Source of the DNA: Mikania micrantha
Lineage: Eukaryota > Streptophyta > Magnoliopsida > Asterales > Asteraceae
DNA: 64,000 nucleotides
Direction of reading: 5' to 3'
Assembly: GCA_009363875.1 (NCBI GenBank)
Contig: CM018695.1
Coordinates: forward strand, 47,477,161-47,541,160
Shown here one piece after another: positions 34,122 to 44,454 of the stretch. The stretch's first letter is position 1. The number at the start of each line of letters is the position of its first letter. Position numbers and translations under genes: made by a program. Below the pieces are notes generated by a model, which was not told where the DNA came from, did not search any database, and saw only the letters and a list, made by a program, of their open reading frames with translations.

Positions 34122-35330
34122 ATGTCGAGGGGAAGCAAAAATTTTGAAGATGATTATATGTGTGTCTATGAAACAGATCATGTAATAGATTTATTTGATC
34201 ATCATTTGTTAAATAAAATCTTAAACATTTGTTGTTTTCTGGTTTTCTCTGGTGTTGATGAATTGGTTTATTGGGCGATCGCTAGAGGGCGTGAAAATAG
34301 TTATGTGTTAGTTAAGACGACGAAGTAAAACTAATGCAACATTAGTCGTGACAAAGTGTGGTTTAAATGCGATCGCGGTGGTGTGTATAAGGGAGAGCCA
34401 CAAGTTATACGTTGTGGATCGAAGAAGATAGATTGTGAATTTTAGTTGATTGCTAAATATGAGAGAACTTGTGGTTGCTCGAAGTTACGTGTGGTTAACA
34501 AAGAACATAACCACCCAAGGGCTGAATAACTAGACGGTCATCCATATGCAATGAGATTTAACAAATCTGAAACCCGTCTAGTTGAACAACTAACAAACCA
34601 ATACAAAGGATCAAACCCCAATTAACGTTTCTATTCCAAGATCGATTTATACTGCATGAAGGAAGTTACGTGCTGGAAAAAACATAGGGGAAACTCCAAT
34701 GCAGGTCCTTTTATCATGTAACAAAACAATAATTTTATTTACAAGACTCAAGATGATGCGTCGACACATATTGTGGAGCATAATTTTTTTATCCACCAGA
34801 CATCATACAATATATGTCACGGATTTCCTCATGTCTTGTTGATTGACACAGCGTATAAAATAAACATATATAACCAGCCATTTGTTTAAATAGTTGGTGT
34901 CATGTCAACACATAAGACGTTTTGTATTGCTCATACGTTTATAAGTAAGAAACAAGAAGAAAAATCCGTTTGGTTGTTACAAAAACTAAAAGATATATGT
35001 CAACAATTTATGAAGCCACGCATTATTACAACCGATAGAGAATTGGCTCTTATAAACACATGCAGAAGAATATTTTCCAGTGTTGCCCAATTACTTTGCA
35101 CGTGACACATAATTGAAAACAAATCTAAACACTTTAGGCCAAGGTTTTTGCAATCAGAATGGCACAATTTTTGGATATATATGGTCGGTTGTGATAGACT
35201 CTGATACTCCAGATATTTATGAGTATAACTATAGCCGAATTCATGAATGGTTATGGACCTCTCATGAGAGTAATGTTCTATTCTCATATTCAATCTTTTT
35301 TATTTATATGAAACGTAATTATTGAGAATC
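34122..35330 (+). pseudogene. MULE transposase pseudogene, N-terminal half
   Basis: Matches plant Mutator-like transposases of the FAR1/MULE group. In order: an N-terminal Cys-rich segment (CDRGGVYKGEPQVIRCGSKK near 34370), a CGCSKLRVVNKEHNHP box (34470-34520), then the catalytic core with VLLIDTAYKINIYNQPF (first Asp, near 34830), IVGVMSTHKTFCIAHTFISK (34890) and PRIITTDRELALIN (second Asp, near 35030), then HIIENKSKHF. Several in-frame stops and shifts. The core is cut before the third acidic residue. A reverse copia fragment follows; the matching C-terminal part lies at 43100. Left boundary of the element unknown, since solo LTR B ends 85 bp upstream. Confidence 0.85.
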
Positions 35331-36265
35331 TGAGTAACTATCCATTTGTCTAATTTGTGAACTTGTGTAAGTCTAAAATAATTTTAGACTTAAATTTATT
35401 GTCGTACTCCAAATTGTAACTCCTTGTATTGTACCCTGATAGTAACATTGATCATGTCAATGACTTGACATCTTATATCCAACAAAATCCCACTTGGACG
35501 ATTCATCGTATAAGTGTTTCAACATAGACAATGTTGGGCACCTAGCTATATCATGCTGCCTCAAGAAGGGTATGACTTTAAAAGTCAACGAAACTCTTTA
35601 GTTCAAGAAAATATTACTTAACTAGAATTAAAGCTATAGTAACTTTTATCTATTTATCATTTCTAAGTGATATTATTTGAACATGAGACATGGATCTCTT
35701 TTCATTCTCATATGTTGTTCAAACATTCTGGTTCCCGTTCTTCAATTTAAATGGTTTAACAAACTACACTTAGTTTGAGCACGACCATGCATTTACACCA
35801 GTTTAAATTAAAGAGGGTGCTTGAATATCACCTCTTAGTTATATAAGAGCATAGAATCCCTTTAGCAGCATACAACTCCCACTTAAAGGGATCCGCTAGA
35901 TTTTGATCTGTTTGAATTTTATCTATCTTGATGTCTCCTCAATCCACTACTTCCCTTGTGTAGTAGTGGAAGTGTCTGAGTATGTGCTTCGACCTATGAT
36001 GTGACCTTAGTTCCTTTGCCTAAGCTATGGCACCAGTTTCGTCACATAATATCTCTATGGGTTTCCCAATGTCACATAATATCTCTATGGGTTTCCTAAT
36101 GTCAAGAACCACTCCGAGATCAGTAATGTACTTCTTCATCCAAGCAGCTTCTTTTGCAGCTTCCGAAGAGGCAATGTATTCAAAGTCTGTGGTGGATTGA
36201 GCAACAACACTTTGTTTGAGCTCCTACAAGTAATGGCTACACCATTCATTATAAAAACATAGCTA
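35331..36265 (-). pseudogene. Copia element K: RNase H end, polypurine tract and LTR start (reverse)
   Basis: On the minus strand, 36265 to 35890 encodes a Ty1/copia RNase H end: TTDFEYIASSEAAKEAAWMK, KYITDLGVVLDIRKPIEILC and RSKHILRHFHYYTREVV, broken by stops. A 30-bp stretch around GTCACATAATATCTCTATGG is duplicated in tandem (36032-36095), adding about ten residues. The polypurine tract CAAGTGGGATTT and LTR start TGTTGGATATAAGATG follow at 35500-35470. The LTR portion reaches about 35331, where MULE sequence begins. Confidence 0.78.
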
Positions 36266-36297
36266 ATTGTTATTGAGAATCATCTTTAATATTTCCT

Positions 36298-37086
36298 TTA
36301 CATACCGATGGAGCCTCGAATATAAGAGGGACAGGTTTAGGTATCATACTAAAATCACCACAGGGGGACATAATACCCCAATCGATCAGTTGTGAGTTCC
36401 AAGCAACCAATAACGAAGCTGAATATGAAGCCTTGATAGCAGGACTCCAATTGGCTAGGGATATGAACATAAGAAATCTTCACGTATTTGTTGATTCCTT
36501 ACTAATAGCAAACCAGTTTAATGGTTCCTATATGGTTAAAGGGGACAGATTCACAAAATACTTAGAGATAGTTAAGGATACAGTGGGATATTTCTACACT
36601 TTTGATATCACACAAGTTCCTAGAGAGGAGAATGATGAAGCGGATGCACTAGCAAACCTCGCATCATCTCTTAAGATCTCTGATGATATCAATATCCCTA
36701 TCCTTCATATCCTGAATCCAGCGATAGATGTGGAAGTTTCTAATCAAATTCTTGTACCAAAGAATGTTGATACGCACGAAGTATCTTGGATTATCCCAAT
36801 CAAGGATTATCTCCAAACGAAAAAAATACCTGATGATGAAACAAATTCTAGAGCTTTTAAAGCTAGAGTTTCCAGGTACACAATCATTCGTGATATCCAA
36901 TACAAGAAATCAGTAGCTAGTCCATATCTAAAGTGCTTAGAAAAACCAGAAAGTCTCGAAGTAGTGAAGGATATTCACGAAGGAGATTGTGGGAATCACC
37001 AGAGCATTACTTTCGCAAATCCTAAGAACAAGATATTTCTGGCCTACTATGAGAAAAGATGCGATGTCCTATTCCCAAATATGTGA
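36298..37086 (+). pseudogene. Archaeal-type RNase H and integrase zinc finger of Tat element C
   Basis: Open from 36298 to the stop at 37084. The acidic motifs of the second RNase H are all present: TDGASNIRGTGLG, NNEAEYEALIAGLQLA, VFVDSLLIANQF and ENDEADALANLASS. It then runs through the linker (SWIIPIKDYLQTKKIPDDE) into the HHCC region (HEGDCGNHQS). Near 37035 the true frame shifts by one, so the last residues before the stop are not native. In Tat elements this RNase H is thought to trim RNA during reverse transcription. Confidence 0.85.
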
Positions 37087-38017
37087 CGCTTGCCAAAGGC
37101 ATAGCAATATTCTTCATCAACCGGATGAACCATTATATCCGATAGTCTCATCATGGCCATTCATGAAATGAGGAATGGATATAGTAGGGAAACTACCAAA
37201 AGCACCAAGAGGGAAGGTGTTCATGCTTGCCACCACCGATTATTTCTCGAAATGGATTGAAGCTAAGGCTTTCGTACACGTTAGATAAAAGGAAGTAATA
37301 TCCTTCATAAAAAGGAATATCCTGACCAGATTCGGGATACCTGCCGAGATTACCTGCGACAATGGATCTCAATTCATTGATAAAAGAACTACCAACTTTT
37401 GTGAAGCATGGGGGATATAAATGATTACTTCCACACTAGTACATCCTCAAGCTAATGGCCAAGCAAAATCAAGTAATAAAATCATAATAAAAAATCTCAA
37501 AAAGAAGTTGGGATCCAAGAAAGGAAAATGGGCTGAAGAACTCCCATTTGTCCTATGGACAGACAGGACAACGATAAAAAATGAGACTGGTCAGACACCA
37601 TTCTCATTGGTATTTGGTTCTGAAGTTGTACTCCCAACTGAGATGATTATCCCTACTGCAAGAACAAGTTTAGAAACGATAGAAGCCAACAATGAAGTAT
37701 TATCTCAGGATATAGACACTATTGACGAAATTAGGGATATTGCAAAGATTATGATGGCTACCTTTCAGCAAAAGATGGCTATATCCTACAATAAGAATAT
37801 AAGGATCAGAAGATTCCAAATTGGAGATTTGGTTTTAAGGAAAACATTCCAGAATACCACCAACCCAACATATGGAAAGCTTGCCCCAAAATGGGAAGGA
37901 CCTTATAAAATCAAATCTGAAGCAGGAAATGGGGCATACAAGTTAATCACTATGGAAGGAGAACCTCTTCCAAAGGCATGGAATGCCATTCATCTTAAAA
38001 CTTACTTTATATGATTT
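37035..38017 (+). pseudogene. Integrase of Tat element C with catalytic Glu lost
   Basis: One frame from 37035 to the stop at 38015, interrupted by three stops (37169, 37286 and 37418 regions). Legible in order: ICDACQRHSN (CxxC of the zinc finger), GMDIVGKLP (first Asp), TTDYFSKWIEAKAF, TCDNGSQF (second Asp), then HPQANGQAKSSNKII, where relatives have Glu in NGQAE; here it is Lys, a likely G-to-A change. The C-terminus FQIGDLVLRKTFQNTTNP and KLAPKWEGPYKI is well kept. Not functional. Confidence 0.85.
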
Positions 38018-39726
38018 CCATTACCATAAAATATTTTTACTTTAAATTTACACGTTTATCTCTCAATGTTCTTATATTCTCAAATATCCCTACACTCATA
38101 TCCTAATATATTCTCAATTTATCTTGATACTAACCTAAGCATTGGAGAGGAAAAAGGATTCCTGATGCCTACCTTTGCAAAAGTATTATGTTTTTGCAGG
38201 TATAACTGGAGAAGATACAAGACTATATGTCTCAGCGCAAGTTTTGACCTGAAATCAAAACTTGATCAAGACCCTCGTAGAGACTATATGTCTGGTTGCG
38301 AAGTTTTGACCTGAAATCAAAACTATGTAGAAGACCCATGCAGAGACTTTACGTTGGGTTGCACAAAAATAAAATTTTTTTACCTAAAATCAAAACTCAA
38401 GGGACTTTTGTCTCTCAACCAAACTAGGGTTCATACACCCTCGCCAGTAGCGCACGTACGCCAGTAGGTCACGTATATCCTATTATAATCCAAGATAAAG
38501 GGACCAGTACACGCATGAGTGGCTGACAATTTCATTATCAAGGGTTCCGTAATATCCCGGTATAGTTGGAGATTTTGGGACCAGTACACGCATGAGTAGC
38601 TGACAATTTCATTTTCAAAGACTATAACCAGGGATCCACCGAATTCCGGCCAAGTCGCCAGTATCCCGGCCTTAGTCGCCAGTATTCCGGCCTAGTCGCC
38701 AGCATGATCGGCCTTGTCACCAGTATCTTCGGCCTTAGTCACCAGTAACTCCGGCCTCAGTCGCTAGTAATTTCGGCCTTGTCGCCAGTATTTTTCGGCC
38801 TTAGTCGCCGGTCTAATCGGCCATAGTTGCCAGTATATTGGGCTAATCCAAATCCTTTTTGTTTGTTAAATGTGTGCAGGATTTAACTTTAAAGGATATT
38901 TCAAGATAGGCATCTGCTTAAGGATATCGAGAAGTTGGAGTTGATTCTAGAGACTATTTCGGGATATCACATGAACACATAACATACCCGAGGATATTGA
39001 CGTATGTAACTAACACAATATTTTAACAGGGATAATGAAGGCTTTCAGAATGAATCTACTCTTTCAAGGAGTTGGTATTTATTTCTTAATCCTCTCAAAA
39101 TTCTACAACAATTTTATTTCTGATTATACAGTTAACCTTTACTTAGAAATATCCGATTCTGAAATAAAAACTTGTACAAATGTTTTGAGAAAATCAAACG
39201 AGTAATGAAAAATACAAATCACTGACGAACATTATTCTAATTGAAGTAATCAAAATTTTTATGATCTCTATATTTAAAACATTCTAGAATACTCAGTATT
39301 AGCTGCTCAAAATATTAAAGACAATATAACCTTTTATCCTTAAAATATTCTTGAAATAACTCAAACCTATATTAGAATATAAAGCGAGATATACACATCC
39401 ACAACAAAAAAAGAGTTATCCCTAAATATCTCCAAAAGTATCTTCCAAAATTAAAAACATATTAACACAAGATAATCATAAAGCAAAAGATTAACAATTA
39501 TATATCTAAACTCAGTATATTGGGTTTTGCCAAGAAAACACATGGTCCCTCCACCCCATATACTAAGAATGTTAGTTCAAGTACTAAAGATATTTTAGGC
39601 TTCGCCATGAAAACTATGGTTCCTCCACCTAAAATTAACTAAAAATTGTCTGCCCATACTGGAACTTTCACCATAAACATTGTTTAAAGGCAGAATATCA
39701 TAAAAAGAACCACAAACAACATGGGC
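38018..39726 (+). other. 3' non-coding region of Tat element C with tandem repeats
   Basis: No coding match. It contains three copies of a ~45-bp block with GTTTTGACCTGAAATCAAAA (38215-38400), itself a hairpin (TTTTGA/TCAAAA); two ~44-bp blocks with CAGTACACGCATGAGT (38497-38620); and about nine copies of a ~21-bp repeat (38643-38842). From 39500 a motif GGYTTYGCCATGAAAACTATGGTYCCTCCACC (given in part) recurs twice; it also recurs in element F at 63288 and 63367. Confidence 0.7.
38643..38842. repeat. 21-bp tandem repeat in Tat C
   Basis: About nine copies around CGGCCTTAGTCGCCAGTAT with changes. Not CRISPR: the units adjoin with no spacers. Confidence 0.85.
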
Positions 39727-41320
39727 TCAGACCTTTTCAACTCTATCTTCATCACCCATCACCGCACCACCTGCACCTGCACCAGCACCTGTATCCTCAC
39801 ACTCCGCTGCCTTGCTAGTCCCCACCACACTGGTCGTCTTCGCCGCTGCATCAAAAGCTTTCGCCATATCTCCAGTCAAGTTGGCCAGGATCTTGACCCA
39901 GTCAGCAAGATCCTTATCCCACAGGTCCGATCCCTCCTGCTTTGATTTCTCCGCCATCTGGATCTTTGCCATGAGGATAGCTATGGCAGCAGACTTCTTA
40001 GTGCCCTCAATAATCTCCTTGATCTTCAGCTTATGAGTAGCGTCGTTATCCTTGACCAGCTTCTTCAGCTTTTAGGCCTCTTTTTCATAATGGCCAGCTT
40101 TGGTGACAGCAATCTTCTTCTGGTCCTCAAGATCCTCAATTTGTTTCTTAAAGGCTTCCTTATCACCAACAATCCTAAGGATAGCCTGCAAAATAAGAAT
40201 ATTTCAGGATATAATTAAAACAAAAGAAATGAAAACCTTAGAAATAACCTTCTGAAGAAGTTCAGCAGCAGGAAAATCAGGGATATCATCCACATTGATC
40301 ACATCAGGGCCCTTGCGTTTATTGGAGGCCTTGGTGGAGCGGGTGTGCATTATCCTTGCCGTAGGAGTAACAGGGCTGGTTTTCTCTTTCTTAATGGTTA
40401 AAAAACCACTAAGATCTTCAAGATCGAAAGCAAATTCTAGAAAACGGAAAATAAAAATAAGAACCATGAATTAACTAAATACCAATAAACTTGAGAAATG
40501 ATACCTGATGTCATTTGAGCTTGAGAATGTTGGGAAGATGCACTCTGGGCTGGGGATATAACAGGGATATCGGCCTTCAAAGTTATGCCAAACTTTCTCT
40601 CCTTCTCTTCTATCTGCAGCAGGGCTTCTATCTTCTGCTCTGTATCCTCGTTCTCTACAATCAGTGACTCAAACTTCGGCGCTGAGAATAAATAAGAGAA
40701 ATAAATTAACTATCAGAAATCTAAATGCGCTAGGACCAAATAAACATGGAAATCCTACCCTTCAATAACCAACTGATAGGAACAGACCTCCCCCTAGAAA
40801 TATAACTTCTTTTGACAAAGAAAAACTTATTTCTCCACTCTTCCTCGTTCATAGTAATCCCATGAACTAGAACAGGAGCACCACTTCTCCTTTGGAGTAA
40901 AAAATGGGAATAGCCACGGGTACGAAGTTGATAAACATAAGAAAGCTCACGAACCCCAATCCTTAAACCATATTTTTGGTTTAATCTATGAAGAGTGACA
41001 AGTAAACGCCAACCCATTGGCATCAATTGGGGATAACAGAGACGAGTGATGTGAAAGAACTCAAAAATCTAAGGAGGAAAAGGAAAAGATAAACCTAAAG
41101 AACATGGGTATTCAGAAAAACAAACGCATGAGGAAGAGTTGTGATCGGCTTTAAGAGTGGGATCAAAAGAACGAAATATGGTTTCTTCGGGAAAAGCTTG
41201 AGACAGTTGCATGGAATCGATATGATCATCATCAAATATACATACATTCTGCTCAGTATACGGTAAAATATTCTGGTCAAAGAAATCATCGGAGTCAGAT
41301 GAAGACTGAGAGTTCGACAT
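39727..41320 (-). CDS. Antisense four-exon gene inside Tat element C
   Basis: Minus strand, exons 41320-40759, 40681-40505, 40436-40237 and 40185-39727. The introns (77, 68 and 51 bp) have GTAGGA...TCTCAG, GTATCA...TTCTAG and GTTTTC...TTGCAG ends. Phases match at every joint, giving one frame of about 465 codons. Start chosen: MSNSQSSSDSDDFF; a Met 13 codons upstream (41359) is less likely. The first exon has a globular region with LMPMGWRLLVTLHRLNQKYG and EEEWRNKFFFVKRS, resembling the plant 'putative gypsy-type transposon' domain. The middle is low complexity with a basic KASNKRKGPD segment; the end is a charged coiled coil (FKKQIEDLEDQKK). One stop in exon 1 (TAG near 41071) and one in exon 4 (TAA near 40073). 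Function unknown. Antisense extra ORFs are known from Tat elements. Confidence 0.72.
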
Positions 41321-41567
41321 TTTTACTAAAATAAAATAAGAAAAAACAGAGGATATCAAGCAGAGAACTTACCGGAAGAGATGATCAAAGAGATTTTTGT
41401 GATTTGAAAGAGGAGATATGTGATCATTATATGCACAGAAAACTGACACAAAACAGTAACCACTATCCTCTTCCTAGCCGTCCATTAAATCTCAAAACCG
41501 GCCAATTTAAAATTCAAATTTTGAATTTTTACAGCTGTAATCACTAACTGTAAAAATTGGGGGCAAT

Positions 41568-42270
41568 TGTTGTGCGCTAAATTTTCTACCCGGGATATTT
41601 CAGGATCAGGGATATTTAGGGATATTTGGGGATATTTTGGTATATATATCTGACTAACCATTATCTCTGTTTATTCCTAATCTAGCTTGCAAGATTTCAG
41701 GATATTACAGGTTGTTATACAGCTCAGTATAAATCACGGAGAGGGGCTTCAACTAATTTAATTTGGGACGTGGCATCAAAGAGAGATTGACGCCATTATT
41801 TTGAACAAGTCTCCCACGTTTGGAAAGTGCCGAGATATTCGCAACTACCTTATGAACGTTGTTGACCATTTGTTTGTATTTTCATAGTATATAAACCGAG
41901 GCAATTGATCGATATAGGACACATGATACACACTGAAACACACAGAAGCTCAATTACATACTTAGCATCGATCAACTTGTGCTCTTTCGTTGTATTATAT
42001 TCATTTGATTATTAATAAAACTAGGCAGAGTGACCATTGTCACCTCCCAAGGTATGCCGGCAATCCTTAAGGATTAAGGGCTTTTTCTCGTATAAATCTC
42101 GTGTGTCTTGCTATTTTTCTATTGAGTATACTGAAATATCCCGAGCGATCCTCAGGAATATTCTGATAACATATTTGATATACTTGAGATATTTGCTTGT
42201 AAAACACAATACCCCACTTTTCTAATTCGGTTTTGATAAAAATTATACTTATTAATTTTTACCAGAAACA
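41568..42270 (+). mobile_element. 3' LTR of Tat element C (703 bp)
   Basis: Preceded by the purine-rich AAAATTGGGGGCAAT. Starts TGTTGTGCGCTAAATTTT, ends TTTTTACCAGAAACA. The U3 start repeats GGGATATTT five or six times (41580-41640), as do the LTRs of D and E. About 700 bp long, like the D LTR (704) and E LTR (689). Confidence 0.85.
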
Positions 42271-43014
42271 ATATCTATTAACAAAAATAAAAATCTAATG
42301 TATTACATCAAATCCTTAGGCTCGAATCATCATAATCACAATCAAACAATCAAAGGCACGATCTTTTGTTAAACAAAATGTTTTGACAAATAAAACATAA
42401 GATCGATTAAAATTATGTGTATTCTCGTGTAAAAATGGCTCCGAAACCATTCCTCGGAATCCAAGTAACCATTTTCAACTTTTAATTAATCAATTAATCA
42501 AGAAATCAGATTTACATTTACGGAAGCGTTAGGTTAAAAAACTTTTTTTTTCAAAACCAAATTCCCAAATCAAGCATCCAGATACAAACGAATAAACAAA
42601 AATCACAACCATAGGATGTTCAGAAATCAACCTTTATCATATATTACCAAACAGACACCTTGGATTTGACAGCGGTCTCGCTAGTTGACCAAATCACGAA
42701 TCGCGATCTCTATTGACAAACAACGCATCAGGCATGTGGTGATAACCACCTATGGAGGTGCGGCAATGGTGGTGGCTGCCTGGTGGTTTTCGGACTAAGC
42801 AAGGGAGCCGAGGCGGGGGGATATCAGCGGCAAGTGAGAGAGGAGGGGGGAGATTAGGGTTTTCAAAAATGAAAACATATGATCATCTAGTTCTCAAACC
42901 CATTGTTTATTCAAATTATATTTACACTCTAATACCTTGTAACTTTTATATTTATTCAATTTATATTGCCATGTGATTGCCGACTATCGAATAGTATGAA
43001 TTAGATAAATTTAA
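42271..43014 (-). other. Unassigned, perhaps copia LTR/leader, reverse
   Basis: No protein match. On the minus strand there are features of a plant copia LTR end and leader (CGCTTCCGTAAATG, TTCCGAGGAATGGTTTCGG). It may be the other end of copia K, with Tat element C inserted between; not proven. A glycine-rich open frame (42752-42976) is probably chance. Confidence 0.3.
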
Positions 43015-43015
43015 T

Positions 43016-43047
<32 letters not shown>

Positions 43048-43052
43048 ATTTT
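43015..43052. repeat. (TA)n tract
   Basis: TATATATA runs with one ACAT break. Confidence 0.9.
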
Positions 43053-43099
43053 TGCATAAACATAATTAGTTTTTTATTCTTTTTCTCACAAATGCTAAA

Positions 43100-43735
43100 A
43101 TTCCATTGGAAGCGATAGACGAGTTTTGGCGTAAGTTTGATTTAAACCCATCATTTCTTCACGAGGACGAAAGCCTTGGTATTGATGTCGAAATGGATCA
43201 GGTGATACAACATATAAAAGTTCAACCAAATCCAGTGAAGAAGAATATAATGTCAAAAGTTTTAAGCGCGGTTTTCCCACTTACGTCAATAAAAAAGAAC
43301 CTGTTGTTCAAACTAAGACTCGTGGGCAGCCAAACTTAAAGATGCAACAAAAAAAAACAATAGCCTGCCCGACATAGTTTCTTCACAAAGCCAAAGAAAA
43401 ACAAGCAGTATCATTCAATGGATGCCCATGATAGCCAATTGCAGCGTGCTAACTCGGATTCTTCAACAACAAAAATGCACGATTTCATCGATTTTTCGAA
43501 ATCAACCGTTGGCTTCTCACCAAACCTAAACGGTCAACAACTGTACAATTTTAACCTATTTAAGGTTCTCATTTCTAACGTTTGCACCCATACATCTCAC
43601 GAATACAAGATGTTACTCCAGACGGTAACTGTGGCTTAAAGTATGTAGTTGTTGCTTTAGGGTTGCACGAACAACAATGGTTACACACTAGACAATATTA
43701 TCTATATTTTTTCAAATGGTTAAAATAGTTATTAT
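43100..43735 (+). pseudogene. MULE C-terminal part with OTU-like protease start
   Basis: Opens with PLEAIDEFWRKFDLNPSF, the segment that follows the zinc finger in plant MULE transposases. A linker comes next (KKNIMSKVLSAVFPLT), then a basic stretch, and at 43605-43690 VTPDGNCGLKYVVVALGLHE. This matches the OTU cysteine protease start, with DGNC carrying the nucleophile Cys. The frame shifts twice between these blocks and stops at 43733, so the His end of the OTU domain is missing. Same strand and order as the N-terminal half at 34122-35330; the catalytic middle is missing. Probably one MULE-OTU element split by the insertions between. Confidence 0.75.
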
Positions 43736-43839
43736 TTTAGAATTAAATGAGTAAACAAGGTTATGTTAAAATAATTTTCAAACAAAACACTTAGATGATA
43801 TTATATATATCTTTTTCAAAAAAATCTAAATAAGTAACA

Positions 43840-44010
43840 CGTTTGTATACCGGTCATATAGCCTCATACGAGTCGTATGGTACGCCTCATACGGTTCACT
43901 TGGCTTTATCCGTTAGACATTTTCTAACACATCCGAGGGAACCAATACGACTCGTATTAAATTATACGACTCGTATAGGGTCATGTGGTGTTAACTGGTC
44001 GTGCATGGGT
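43840..44010. repeat. Palindromic GTATGG / CTCGTAT segment
   Basis: ATACGAGTCGTATGG, CAATACGACTCGTATT and ATACGACTCGTATAGG are near-palindromes. Related in layout to 29780-29990. May be subterminal MULE DNA. Confidence 0.4.
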
Positions 44011-44198
44011 GTCCAAATATCGGGTCCCTTTTTTTGTTTTGTAAAGTTCGTTAGGCGCATTGGACACATGCCTCTTTCGAGACAGTGACAAAGCTTGAAC
44101 GTTTTGAAAAAAGGTAAAAATGTACGGAAATCACCAATTAAAAGATAGGGTGAACTCACTAATATTTTACGAGTGAATTTTGAGTATCATTTGACAAA

Positions 44199-44214
44199 CG
44201 GTCTAATGGTAAGG
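44199..44214 (+). other. tRNA-like sequence, left piece (A-box side)
   Basis: CGGTCTAATGGTAAGG resembles a tRNA D-arm/A-box. The Reina element is inserted after TAAGG. Together with 49249-49306 the empty site gives D-arm, a 5-bp anticodon stem with loop GTTTTGT (anticodon TTT by position), and a T-arm. The acceptor stem does not pair, so this is a tRNA pseudogene or SINE head. Confidence 0.5.
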
Positions 44215-44405
44215 TGATATGTAATAAGTAGTATTGTGGTGGTATTAATAAGTCTGTGGTTATAATTGTCTTTAATGAAAGTTTAGGGGGCTAAGTGTAA
44301 AATGATAGTTAGAGTCTGTTATATTGATTTCATAACTGAATCACAGAGTAGACTGGTTTTGAGCTCATTCTTCTTCTTTTATTAGTTTCTCTCTTGTTCT
44401 TAACA
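44215..44405 (+). repeat. Reina 5' LTR (191 bp)
   Basis: Starts TGATATGTAATAAG, ends TCTTGTTCTTAACA. Pairs with 49058-49248. Confidence 0.95.
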
Positions 44406-44406
44406 T

Positions 44407-44424
44407 TGGTATAAGAGCTTTCGG
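44407..44424 (+). other. Primer binding site of the Reina element
   Basis: TGGTATAAGAGCTTTCGG, one base after the 5' LTR. It matches the 3' end of initiator tRNA-Met (TGGTATCAGAGC) with one change. Confidence 0.85.
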
Positions 44425-44454
44425 TCCTCGGAAGCTCGTTTATTTGAATCAATC

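Larger units (their letters stand above)
36266..42270 (+). mobile_element. Tat-lineage element C, forward, 5' part missing
   Basis: Starts inside the archaeal-type RNase H, next to copia K. It continues with integrase, a long 3' region with tandem repeats, an antisense multi-exon gene and a 703-bp LTR ending at 42270. It is the same family as elements D, E and F on the right (matching LTR start TGTTGxGCGC, same antisense region in F). gag, protease, RT and the 5' LTR are absent. Confidence 0.85.

Noticed and set aside
38643..38842. CRISPR-like repeat array
   Set aside because: Units adjoin without unique spacers of constant length and lie in a plant retrotransposon.
42752..42976. Glycine-rich 74-codon ORF
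   Set aside because: Short, low complexity, no homology recognised; inside probable copia leader DNA on the other strand.
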